DNA of 64,000 bases from positions 1,860,001 to 1,924,000 of the forward strand of contig NZ_AP027729.1 of the NCBI RefSeq assembly GCF_030296575.1, given 5' to 3'. The notes beneath the pieces are model-generated. The model saw nothing but the letters and a program-made list of their open reading frames with translations. It was not told the DNA's origin and ran no database searches. Positions within the stretch are counted from its first letter, which is position 1. Each line of letters starts with the position of its first letter. Both the position numbers and the translations under genes were made by a program. Positions 9,426 to 20,144 of the stretch are shown here, in pieces. This stretch comes from Paraoerskovia sediminicola. GTDB taxonomy: Bacteria > Actinomycetota > Actinomycetes > Actinomycetales > Cellulomonadaceae.

Positions 9426-10561
9426 CCGACCTCCAGTTCATGGGCCTCGTCACCTTCGGGGCGGCCGTCGTGGTCGGCGGGGTCGGGATGCTGCTCGTCC
9501 ACCGCGCGCGCCGCTGGTCGCTGGCCGCGGCGCTCGTCGTCGCTGCCCTCGTGCCGTTCGCCGCCGTCGTCACGGCCGTCGCGATCAACGTCGACCAGAT
9601 GTTCCTGTCGGCCCACGACGCCGACGTGATCTGGTTCGTCCTCGGCGTCTCGTCCCTGCTGGCGCTCGTCCTGGCGCTGCTGCTCGGCCGCGCCGTGGGC
9701 AGCGAGATGCGTCGGGTGGCGGACGACGCCCGTCGCCTCGTCGACAGCCCGTCCGCCTCGGGCGGGGGCGGAGTCGCGCAGGAGAAGGCGCCGCCCATGA
9801 CCGCGGAGCTCGCGCACCTGTCCGCCGAGCTCGTGGAGACGCGCGAGCGCCTCGCCGCCGCGCGGGAGCGCGAGCGCGCCGCGGAGGACGCACGCCGACA
9901 GGTCGTCGCGTTCGTGAGCCACGACCTGCGCTCGCCGCTCGCCGGGATCCACGCCGCGTCGCAGGGCCTGCGGGACGGCGTGTTCCCGGAGCCGGGGACC
10001 GCGCTCGACGGCATCGAGTCCGCCGTGGGCCGCATGGCCCGCATGATCGACGACCTCGCGGAGATCTCGCGACCCGACGACACCCCCGCTGCCGCGGCGT
10101 CGCCGACGTCGTCCGGGCGGGAGGTCGACCTCGCCGCCGTGGTGCGGGACGTCGTCGCGCACGCCCTGCCCGTCGCGGCCGACGCGGGCGTCCAGCTCGA
10201 CGCGGACGTCGAGGACGGGGTCGTCGTCACCGGGGACCCGGACGACCTGGGACGGCTGCTCGACAACCTGGTGAGCAACGCCGTCCGGTCGAGCCGCGGC
10301 GCGGCCGACGGCCACGTCCGGGTCGCGGTCGCGCGGGCCGACGGCGTGGTGCGGCTGGTCGTGCAGGACACCTGCGGCGGGATCCCGGAGCACGTGCGCG
10401 AGCGCGTCCTCGAGACCGGCTACCAGGGCGACGGCCGGGTCGGGGCGAGCGGTCTCGGGCTCGCGATCGTCGACCGGGTCGTCGAGAACCACGGCGGCAC
10501 CGTCGACGTCGGGTCGACCGGTGAGGGCTGCAGCGTCGAGGTGCGCATCCCGGCGGTCTGA
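9422..10561 (+). CDS. sensor histidine kinase
   Basis: 379 residues. Three N-terminal membrane helices (residues about 5-25, 36-58, 74-95) have almost no external loop, so the sensor is probably intramembrane or senses through a partner. A charged coiled coil (RERLAAARERERAAEDARRQ) leads into the H-box VAFVSHDLRSPLAG with the phosphorylated His. The ATPase part has N-box DNLVSNAVRSS, G1 QDTCGGIPEH and G2 GASGLGLAIVDRVV. The first glycine-box Asp is kept (QDT). It is translationally coupled to the response regulator. Confidence 0.92.
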   Translation: MTDLQFMGLVTFGAAVVVGGVGMLLVHRARRWSLAAALVVAALVPFAAVVTAVAINVDQMFLSAHDADVIWFVLGVSSLLALVLALLLGRAVGSEMRRVADDARRLVDSPSASGGGGVAQEKAPPMTAELAHLSAELVETRERLAAARERERAAEDARRQVVAFVSHDLRSPLAGIHAASQGLRDGVFPEPGTALDGIESAVGRMARMIDDLAEISRPDDTPAAAASPTSSGREVDLAAVVRDVVAHALPVAADAGVQLDADVEDGVVVTGDPDDLGRLLDNLVSNAVRSSRGAADGHVRVAVARADGVVRLVVQDTCGGIPEHVRERVLETGYQGDGRVGASGLGLAIVDRVVENHGGTVDVGSTGEGCSVEVRIPAV

Positions 10562-10639
10562 GCAGCTCCTGCAGTCAGTCCTGCCCGCCGCGGCCCGAAC
10601 TGCCTGCCGCGCCCGACCTGCCCGAAGCGGACCGGTCGC

Positions 10640-11679
10640 TCAGCGTCCCGACGCGACGAGCTCCTCGAGACCGGCGCGCAGCGAGATCTCGGCGCGCCAC
10701 CCCAGCACCTCGGCGGCGCGGTCGCTCGACGCCGTCACGTGCCGCACGTCGCCCGTGCGGTACCGGCCGGTGACGACGGGCTCCGGCCCGCCCATCACCT
10801 CGGCGAGCACCTGCGCCATGCCGCCGACGGTCGTCACCGTGCCCGACCCGACGTTGAGCGGCGTCACCCCGGGGCCGGCGGGCGACTCGGCCGACCGCAC
10901 GACCGCCGCCGCGACGTCGTCCACGTGCACGAAGTCCCGGCGCTGCGCCCCGTCCTCGAAGACCTGCGGCGCGCGACCGTGCGCGAGCTCGGAGCGGAAC
11001 AGCGACGCGACGCCGGCGTACGGGGTGTCGCGCGGCATGCCGGGCCCGTAGACGTTGTGGAACCGCAGCGCCGTCGCGGTCGCCCCCGTCTCGCGCGCCC
11101 ACGCGGCGAGCAGGTGCTCGCCGTGGACCTTCGTGGCGGCGTACACGTTGCGGGGGTCGAGCGGGGCGTCCTCGGCGACGAGCCCGGGGGTCAGCACCGC
11201 GTCGCAGGCCGGGCACCGCGGGTCGAACACCCCGGCGTCGAGGTCCTCGACCCGGCGCGGCCCCGGGGCCACCACCCCATGGCGGGGGCACTCGTACCGT
11301 CCTTCGCCGTACACGACCATCGAGCTCGCGAACGCGACGTGCGGCGTCCCGGCCCGGGCCATCGCCTTGAGCAGGACGGCCGTGCCCAGGTCGTTCGACG
11401 AGACGTAGTCGTCGATGTCGTCGATGTCCACGCCCAGGCCGACCTTCGCGGCCAGGTGGACGACGGCGTCCGCCCCTCGACCGCGGACGTCACCGCCGCG
11501 AGGTCGCGGGCGTCGGCCCGGACCAGGGCGACCTCCTGGGGGACCGGAGGCGTCGAACCCGGCTCGTGGACGTCGTCCCGCAGGCTGTCGAGGACCGTGA
11601 CCTCGTGGCCGGAGCGAACGAGGGCGCGGGCCGTGGCCGCGCCGATGAAGCCGGCGCCGCCGGTGAGGAGGATCTGCAT
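10640..11679 (-). CDS. NAD-dependent sugar epimerase with Cys-rich insertion, frameshifted
   Basis: An extended SDR of about 346 residues: MQILLTGGAGFIG dinucleotide loop, VVHLAAKVG, catalytic SSMVVYG Ser with YAATK (Tyr-x3-Lys at NVYAATKVHGE) and a DFVHVDDVA segment. Between the catalytic Ser and Tyr it carries an unusual insertion, YECPRHG followed by DPRCPACDAVL, which could bind a metal. The same insertion is known in dTDP-L-rhamnose 4-epimerase-like enzymes, the best guess for activity. One base is missing at the cccc run 11472-11475; restoring it gives AVEGADAVVHLAAK. It is convergent with the kinase gene and probably supplies a sugar nucleotide to the nearby transferases. Confidence 0.82.
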
Positions 11680-11768
11680 GGCGTCCAGCATGGTGGTCCG
11701 CGGGTGTCCCCGCAGGCCACAGCCGCCTCGGGACGCCGAACGATCTGCTGACGGCTACGCTCACCGCC

Positions 11769-12095
11769 ATGAGCGCATCCGGTGTGGCCTCCGCGGAACT
11801 GGCTCCCGCCACGTACGACCTCGTCTGGACCGGGCTGGTGGCCGTGCTCGCCCTCGGGGCGATCGCGGTGGTGCTGACCGCGGTGGTCCTGCTGATCCGG
11901 TCGCTGCGCGGCGGGTCGTCGGACGGAGGCGGTGGCAGCGCCGCCGATGGCGGTGCACCGGGCGCGTCGGCCGGGTCGAGTACCTCCGGGAGCGTCGACG
12001 AGCGCCTGGCCGAGGTCGACGCCCTCGCCGCGCGCGGCGCGATCACCGACGCCGAGCGGCAGGCCGCCCGGGACCGCATCCTCGGGACCCTCTGA
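11769..12095 (+). CDS. SHOCT-domain single-pass membrane protein
   Basis: 108 residues with a signal-anchor-like helix at about 20-46, a Gly/Ser/Ala-rich linker, and a C-terminal SHOCT motif (DERLAEVDALAARGAITDAE). SHOCT is a short oligomerisation-type domain found at the ends of membrane proteins. TACGCT at 11755-11760 lies 8 nt before the ATG, so the message may be leaderless. No specific function can be assigned. Confidence 0.75.
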   Translation: MSASGVASAELAPATYDLVWTGLVAVLALGAIAVVLTAVVLLIRSLRGGSSDGGGGSAADGGAPGASAGSSTSGSVDERLAEVDALAARGAITDAERQAARDRILGTL

Positions 12096-12186
12096 ACCCC
12101 TGCCCGACCTGACGGGTCCCTGACCTTTCGCGCCGGCGTCCGACGCGGTGGTGTGGACAGCGCCCCCGGCTGACAGACTCGCCCGC

Positions 12187-12992
12187 ATGAGCGAATCACC
12201 CATCGGCATCATCGGCGGCTCCGGCCTGTACTCCCTGCTCGACGAGCCCGAGTCCGTCGAGGTCTCCACCCCGTTCGGGGAGCCGTCCGAGAACCCCCAG
12301 CGCGGCCGGTTCGGCGGCAAGGACGTCGTGTTCCTGCCGCGCCACGGCGCCGACCACCGCCTGCCGCCGCACCGCGTCAACTACCGCGCGAACCTCTGGG
12401 CTCTCCGTGCGCTGGGCGTGCGGCGGGTGCTCGCGCCGTCCGCGGTCGGGGGCTCGTTCCGGAGCTCGGGCCGGGGTCCGTCGTCGTCCCCGACCAGCTG
12501 ATCGACCTCACGTGGGGGCGCGAGCACACGGTGTACGACGCCGTCGGTCCGGTCGTGCACGTCGGGTTCGCCGACCCGTACTGCCCGCGCGGCCGGGCGG
12601 CGGCGCTCGGTGTCGAGGCGCCCGAGGCGCTGTCCGTCGTCGACGGCGGCACCATGACCGTGATCCAGGGCCCGCGCTTCTCGACGCGCGCGGAGTCGCG
12701 CCGCAACCGGGCGGACGGCGGCACGGTCGTCGGCATGACCGGTGCGCCCGAGGCGCAGATCGCCCGCGAGCTGGCGATGTGCTTCACGTCGATCGCGCTG
12801 GTCACCGACTCCGACGCCGGGGTCGACGCGGAGTCGGCGGTCTCGCACGCGGCGGTGCTCGAGGCGTTCTCGGCGAACGTCGAGCACGTCGGTACGCTCC
12901 TGCGATCCGTGGTCGAGGCGCTGCCCGACGATGCGGACTGCTCGTGCCGCCACGCCGTCGACGGGCTGACGCTGCCGTTCGAGCTGCCGTAG
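12187..12992 (+). CDS. mtnP: S-methyl-5'-thioadenosine phosphorylase-type PNP, frameshifted
   Basis: About 268 residues of the PNP/MTAP family, which cleaves methylthioadenosine (or purine nucleosides) with phosphate. Motifs are [12 protein letters not shown] at the N-terminus, [21 protein letters not shown] for phosphate and base contacts, [27 protein letters not shown], and VTDSDAGV, where MTAPs have a TD-x-D substrate loop. The frame breaks at the ggggg run 12448-12452; one more G gives [19 protein letters not shown]. The C-terminus DADCSCRH is Cys-rich. The ATG 12187 start fits the family start. Confidence 0.85.
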
Positions 12993-13029
12993 GCCGGGCT
13001 GCCGCGGCCGCCGCGGCCGCCGGGTCCGC

Positions 13030-13074
13030 CGAGAGTGTCGGGGGCGCCGTCCGACCCCGCGAACGACACTCTCG
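13030..13074. terminator. inverted repeat between convergent mtnP and sirtuin genes
   Basis: CGAGAGTGTCG (13030-13040) is matched by its exact complement CGACACTCTCG (13064-13074), and the loop itself contains GGGG/CCCC able to extend the stem. It sits between two gene ends, so it may terminate transcription in both directions. Confidence 0.5.
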
Positions 13075-13122
13075 AGACGGGCGACCGGGCTGACCCGGCC
13101 CAACGCGCCCGGAAGAGGCGCC

Positions 13123-14072
13123 TCAGAGCCGGTCGGCGAGCTCGGTCAGCGCCTGCGTGACGCCGGCGTGGACCAGCAGCGTCGCCAGGGAGTCCCCGCG
13201 TGTGACCCCGCGGTTGACGACGACGACGGGCTTGCCGTCCTTGGCGGCGCGCTTGACGAACCGCAGGCCGCTCATCACGGCGAGCGACGACCCTGCGACG
13301 AGCAGCGCGTCGGCGGAGTCGACCAGCGCATAGGCCCGCTCGACCCGCTCGCGCGGCACGTTCTCACCGAAGTAGACGATCTCGGGCTTGAGCACCCCGC
13401 CGCAGAACTCGCAGGGTGCCGGGTGGAAGTGCGCGGTCTGTTCGATCACGGCGTCGGCGTCGGGGGCGATCTCGATATCCTCGACGTTCCCGGCGACCGA
13501 CTCGATGAACCCGGGGTTCAGCGCGGTGAGCCGCTCGGCGAGGTGCTCCCGTGAGATCACGCGCGAGCACGACAGGCAGATCACCCGGTCGTAGCGTCCG
13601 TGCAGGTCGATGACGGTGCGCGCGCCGGCGTCCTCGTGGAGCAGGTCGACGTTCTGCGTGATGATTCCGCGGACGACGCCGCGCTCCTCGAGCCGCACGA
13701 GCGCGCGGTGCCCTCGTTGGGGTGCGTGCGGTGCACGCGCTGCCAGCCGACGTGGTTGCGCGCCCAGTAGTGCCGCCGGAAGTCCGCGTCGCCGACGAAC
13801 TGCTGGTAGGTCATCGGGGTGCGCGGTGGGGAGTCGGGCCCGCGGTAGTCGGGGATCCCGGAGTCGGTGGAGATCCCGGCGCCGGTGAGGACGGTGAGGC
13901 TCAGCCCGTCCAGGAGTCGGACGGCGTCGTCGACCGTGCCGTGGGGGCCGTCGCCGCGGGCGTGGTCCTCGGTGCGCGTGCCGGGGGTGTCCGGGTCCTG
14001 GCCGTCCAGCGCCGGCGCGGCCCGGGAGGCCGCGAGCGCCTGTTCGAAGCTTCGCCTGCTGGTGTCGTGCAC
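13123..14072 (-). CDS. NAD-dependent protein deacetylase (sirtuin), frameshifted
   Basis: About 316 residues with the Sir2 signatures: GAGISTDSGIPDYRG (NAD loop), TQNVDLLH, the catalytic His in DLHGRY, and a zinc module ICLSC ... PCEFCGG. VAGSSLAVMSG and VNRGVTRGD complete the Rossmann fold. An N-terminal extension of roughly 60 residues precedes the core. The frame breaks at ccc 13711-13713; one extra base gives THPNEGHRALVRLEERG and joins the halves. The start is GTG 14072 (MHDTSRRS). It removes acyl groups from lysines; targets are unknown. Confidence 0.85.
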
Positions 14073-14208
14073 AGTTCGAGCCTACGACGGGCGACGGCCG
14101 CTCGGGTGCGCGCACGGGTCGAGCCCGATCACCGCACGCGGGTCGCCCGACGATGCGCTGACCTCCCTTCCCCGTCGACGTGCGGACCTCCCTGTCACGG
14201 ACGAGCCC

Positions 14209-14237
14209 TTGACGTGGGAAAGGCTTTATCCTACGGT
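14209..14237 (+). promoter_or_regulatory. promoter of the pectate lyase gene
   Basis: TTGACG (14209-14214) and TACGGT (14232-14237) are separated by 17 bases, a good vegetative-sigma arrangement. The LacI-type operator begins four bases after the -10 and would cover the start of transcription. Confidence 0.6.
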
Positions 14238-14240
14238 CTT

Positions 14241-14254
14241 AGAAACCGGTTTCT
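14241..14254. promoter_or_regulatory. LacI/GalR-type operator
   Basis: AGAAACCGGTTTCT is a perfect 14-base palindrome of the GAAACCGGTTTC type bound by many LacI-family sugar repressors, with the central CG pair expected for the hinge helix. It overlaps the predicted transcription start of the PL9 gene, consistent with repression relieved by pectin breakdown sugars. No LacI-family regulator is encoded in the window. Confidence 0.65.
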
Positions 14255-14299
14255 CGTGTCGCCCACCGCCGAGCGGCACGCATCTCGACGAGGAGATCC

Positions 14300-17200
14300 A
14301 TGACACCGCTAGGCACCACCGCCCCATCGTCCGGCAGCACCCCGCCCCGCACCCTGGCCCGTTCGCACCCGGGCAGAGCGCCCCGAGCGGCCAGAGCGCG
14401 CAGAGCCCCGCTGGCCGTGCTGGCCGCCGTCGCCCTGACCGCGACCACCTCGCTCACCGCCGTCGCGGCCGGCCCGGCCACGGCGCTCGACGCGAACGAC
14501 CTCGCGCCCGGCGACATCGTCGCGGACCAGGTCGTCGGCGACTTCACGATCAAGGCCACGTCCGCCAAGAAGGTCACCGTCGACGGCAGCGACCGCACCT
14601 CCGACCGCGGCGACGTCTTCACGCAGCGGATCAAGCTCAACGGGTCCGGGACGCCCGGCCCGGACGGCAACCGGGCGATCGAGCTCACCGTCGCCGAGCC
14701 GGCCGAGGTCCTGCTCCAGGCCCGCAGCGGCAGCGGGAGCTCCGACCGGACGCTCGGGGTGTACGACGAGACGGGGGCCGAGATCGACACGGTGCCGGCC
14801 CTCGCCGACGACAGCGGCGTCCCGGTCGCGACCGAGACGGTCGACATCCCGGCGGCGGGCACCTATTGGATCGCCTCCACGGGCTCGGGCATCAACGTCT
14901 ACCGCGCGGAGATCCTCGACGGCAGCCCCGTCGACCGGGCGCCGTGGGCCGACGTCGCGGCGCCCACCGTGGACTCGGTCGTGGTCGACCCGGAGGATCC
15001 GGCGACACTGCTCGTCGGCTACACCGGCCTGCTCTCGGACGACGGTGCCGACATCGCGCACGCGACGCTCTACGACGACGGCGGCGAGGTCGTCGACCGC
15101 GCGTTCGTCTCCGCCGACGGCACCTCGGGCACCATCGCCCTCAGCCCGCCCGCGTCGGGAACCTACGCGGTCGACGTGCGGCTGACCCGCTCGGGGAGGA
15201 CGACGCCCTCGTCTCCGAGCGGGTGAGCGCCGGTGAGTTCTCGCTCCCCTGGTCGCCCCCGAGGTCTCGGGTGCGCTGACCAGCGCGGTGTCGGACGGCG
15301 CCGCGACCGTCACGCTGGACTGGTCGGCCACGACCGAGGCCGAGTCGTACTCCGTCGAGACGAGCCCCGACGGGGTCGACTGGGCCACCGCGGTCGACGG
15401 GGTGGTCGGCACGACCGCCGACATCACCGGCCTCACGCCGGGCGCGACCTACCAGGTGCGCGTCGTCGCGCACCGCGGGACGGACTCGGCGACCGGGCCT
15501 TCCTTCGAGGTCGCCGTCGCGACGGAGGTCGAGCGCTGGGCCACGACCGAGGTCGGGTCGAACGCCAACAGCGGCGGCGCCGTGACAGCGAACGACGACG
15601 GGACGGTCACGTTCGACGCGAAGGCGAGCTCGACGAAGCTCGCGACGTCGGAGGACGGGTTCCAGTACTTCTACACGGAGATCGACCCCGAGACGGAGAA
15701 CTTCACGCTCAGCGCCACGTTCCGCGTGGACGACGCCTCGACGAAGGACAACCAGTCCGGGTTCGGCATCCTCGCGGTCGACTCGATGGTCCCCGGCAGC
15801 GGCGGCGACCGGTACTTCAACTCGGCGGGCGCCCTGGTGGCCCGCTACGGCGAGGGCACCGACACGATCGTCAACGGCATGCCGGGCGCTCGGTTCGTCC
15901 GCGGCTACACGGGCGCGACGAACGACGCGACCGCCGGGTCCCGCGACGAGAGCGACTCGCAGGCGTTCGACCCGGACTACCGGCCCGAGGCCGGACTGCT
16001 GCCGAAGTTCGACACCGGTGACGTCTACGACTTCACGCTCCGCAAGTCCAACACCGGCTTCCACGCGGTCTGGACCCGGGACGGGGTGGACACGGAGGTC
16101 ATCGACTACGACCCCGACATGCTGCTGGTGCAGGACTCCGAGCGGTACTTCGTCGGCATGGTCGCCGCCCGCAAGATCGTCGTGACCGTGACGGACTGGG
16201 ACTTCGCGACCATCGCTCCCGAGGACGACGAGGAGGCCTTGGAGCCGCCGACGACGTACGTCCCGGCGGAGCTGAAGGTCGACGTCACCTCGACGACGCC
16301 GGAGCGGACGATCGAGATACCGCTCGTGTCCACGATGCACGGCACCGGGCAGATCCTCGACGCCGCCGGGGACATCGTCGTCGACGGCGTGGACCTGGCC
16401 CCGGGCGAGCGGGCGCTCGTCCCCGTCGCGCTGGAGCCGGGGAGAACCGCCTCACGGCCCGTCTGCTGCCGGACGCCGAACAGCCGCAGCTCGACGAGTA
16501 CGAGGCCATCGAGTCGACGGACCCGGTCGACGTGCCGCTGACCATCACGGTGCGCTCGTACGGCGAGCCGGGTCAGGCGATCCAGGTCGCCCCCGACGGG
16601 TCGGCGGACGGCGACGGCAGCGTCCGGTCGCCGCTCGACATCCACACGGCCGTGGCGTTCGCCCAGGCCGGTCAGCAGATCGTGCTGGCGGACGGCACCT
16701 ACACCCCGCAGAGCGCGGTCGTCGTCGAGCGGGGGCGTGACGGGACCGCGGAGGCGCCCATCACCCTGATGTCGGAGCCGGGGGTCGCGCCGTGCTCGAC
16801 CTCTCCGAGTCCGCGACCGGCGGGCTCCAGCTGCGCGGCGACTGGTGGCACGTGTACGACCTCGAGATCACCGGGTCGGGCGACAAGGCCAAGCCGATGC
16901 TCGTCTCCGGGAACCACAACGTGGTCGAGCGCGTCGAGTCGCACCACAACCAGGACACCGGCATCCAGATCTCCGGCTCGTCCACCGAGCCGGCGTCGAT
17001 GTGGCCGTCCGACAACCTCGTGGTGTCGTCCGAGTCCCACAACAACGCCGACCCGGGCGGCAACGACGCGGACGGGTTCGCCGCGAAGCTCACGGTCGGC
17101 GAGGGCAACGTGTTCCGCTACAACATCGCCCACCACAACATCGACGACGGATGGGACCTGTACGCGAAGTCGACGACGGGACCGATCGGCACGGTGGTGG

Positions 17201-18116
17201 TCGAGGACTCGGTCGCGTACGACAACGGTCGGCTCGAGGGGGACGACCCGCGCACGGGCGAGGGCAACGGGTTCAAGCTCGGCGGCGAGTCCATGCCGGG
17301 CGACCACCTGCTGCGCAACTCCGTGACGTACGGCAACCTCGGCACCGGCGCGACGTCGAACTCGGGCCCCGACGTCCGCCTCGACTCCGTGACCTCTGCC
17401 GACAACGACCGGGGCGTGCGCCTCGAGACGAACGCGAAGAGCACCGACTACCGGGCGACCGGGGTGGTCTCGTTCCGCAACCCGTCGACCGACGTGCTCG
17501 AGCTGGCCCAGGACGACGCGTCGCTGCTGGCGGACCCGTCCAACTACTTCGACGGGGTGACGGCGGACGCGTCCGACGGTCGCCCGGCCGAGGTGACCGA
17601 GGACTGGTTCGTCTCGACCGACGCGTCGACCTTCACCCCGGTGATCGCTGCCGACGGGTCGATCGCGATGGGCGGGCTCTACGAGCTGACGGGCGCCGCG
17701 CCGTCCGACACGGGGGCGCGCCTGACGGCCAACCCCGACCCGACGCACGTCGTCCCGCTGCCGGCGGTCCCCACGGCGCTGGTGAACGTGGTGGCGCCGT
17801 CGATCTCGGGCGACGCCGTCAAGGGCCGGACCCTGACGGCGGACCCGGGGAGTGGTCGGTCGAGGCCGAGCTCTCGTACCGGTGGCTGCGCGACGGCGAG
17901 CCCGTCGCGAAGGCCGACGACGCGACGTACAAGGTGAAGAAGGCCGACGAGGGGCACGAGCTCTCGGTCGAGGTGACCGCGACGGTCGAGGGGAGCGACC
18001 CGGTCGTCGCGACGTCCGAGGCCGTCACGGTCGAGCCGAAGCGCAAGGGCTGGTTCGGCAGCGTGGTGGCGCACCTGTACGACTGGTTCAAGCAGATCTT
18101 CGGGATCGTGGGCTGA
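14300..18116 (+). CDS. secreted multidomain pectate lyase, PL9 family, five frameshifts
   Basis: About 1273 residues when five G/C runs are corrected. Order: signal peptide (about 1-55); a beta-rich region with IELTVAEPAEVLLQARSGSG; a fibronectin-III-like domain (about 320-410, GLTPGATYQVRV); a module with FTLSATFRVDDASTKDNQSG; then a right-handed beta-helix (about 755-1130). The helix holds GFAAKLTVGEGNVFRYNIAHH, NIDDGWDLYAKS and GNGFKLGGE, which are hallmarks of calcium-dependent PL9 pectate/polygalacturonate lyases. A C-terminal Ig-like repeat ends in a basic segment. It should cut polygalacturonate outside the cell. Runs each missing one base: 15193-15196, 15246-15249, 16439-16442, 16780-16784, 17847-17850. 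Confidence 0.85.
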
Positions 18117-18135
18117 TCTCGGGTCCCGCACCGCT

Positions 18136-18176
18136 CGACCGACCCCGGGGCCACGGACCGGCTCCGGGGTCGGTCG
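18136..18176 (+). terminator. terminator of the pectate lyase gene
   Basis: CGACCGACCCCGG (18136-18148) pairs exactly with CCGGGGTCGGTCG (18164-18176) around a 15-base loop, 20 bases after the stop codon. Confidence 0.75.
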
Positions 18177-18242
18177 TGTCCGGGGCGGTCGCTTCTGTTA
18201 CCGGTTCGTAAAGGGCCTAGCCGAACTTCCGATATGTGGGTA

Positions 18243-18302
18243 CTTTGCAGGAGACCGAACAAACCCTTCCGGGCTGAGGTTCCGGCCCGGGCGACTGCAA
18301 AG
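18243..18302 (+). promoter_or_regulatory. possible structured 5' leader of the chitinase gene
   Basis: CTTTGCAG (18243-18250) pairs perfectly with CTGCAAAG (18295-18302), enclosing an inner CCGGGC/GCCCGG hairpin (18269-18274 with 18285-18290). The outer stem ends against the AGAGG ribosome binding site upstream of ATG 18313. It does not match a riboswitch class I recognise. A TACTTT hexamer at 18241-18246 could alternatively be the -10 box, in which case the 5' arm is not transcribed. Confidence 0.35.
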
Positions 18303-18312
18303 AGGCACTCCC

Positions 18313-19799
<1,487 letters not shown>

Positions 19800-19819
19800 C
19801 CGACCCGTCTGACGCCCGC

Positions 19820-19850
19820 CCAGAGGCCCGATTTCGGATCGGGCCTCTGG
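19820..19850 (+). terminator. terminator of the chitinase gene
   Basis: A 13-base perfect stem, CCAGAGGCCCGAT with ATCGGGCCTCTGG, closes a TTCGG loop 21 bases after the stop. Confidence 0.85.
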
Positions 19851-19886
19851 TGCGGGTATCCTCGTCGGGCTGGGTTCGCCCGGCTG

Positions 19887-19972
19887 GGTAGCGTGTCCGA
19901 GCGGCCTAAGGAGCACGCCTCGAAAGCGTGTGTGGTTCATAGCCACCGTGGGTTCAAATCCCACCGCTACCG
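19887..19972 (+). tRNA. tRNA-Ser (anticodon CGA)
   Basis: The acceptor arms GGTAGCG (19887-19893) and CGCTACC (19965-19971) pair perfectly with discriminator G at 19972. The anticodon stem CACGC/GCGTG frames CT-CGA-AA with the anticodon at 19921-19923, reading UCG. A long variable arm (about GTGGTTCATAGCCAC) marks a class II tRNA, and GGTTCAAATCC is the T loop. CCA is not encoded. Confidence 0.95.
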
Positions 19973-19979
19973 CCGTCTG

Positions 19980-20020
19980 GAAGGGTCCTGCTCGCGAGGT
20001 TTTCGCGGGCGGGGCCCTTC
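19980..20020 (+). terminator. terminator after tRNA-Ser(CGA)
   Basis: GAAGGGTCC pairs with GGGCCCTTC (one G-U), with an inner CGCGA/TCGCG stem and T-rich loop, starting 8 bases after the tRNA. Confidence 0.65.
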
Positions 20021-20144
20021 GTCGTTCGCCGTACTCCTTGTTCACTCCGTTGTGCCTTCCGGAAGGCCCGACGCCGTGGCGTGGGTGACAAGCTGGTCGA
20101 TCACCGTCTGCAGGTCCGGCGTCGTGTCCGGCGCCGTCGTCGTC

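Noticed and set aside
14300-18116. Decayed pseudogene of pectate lyase
   Set aside because: All five frame breaks are single losses in G/C runs, motifs are intact between them, and promoter, operator and terminator are well preserved.
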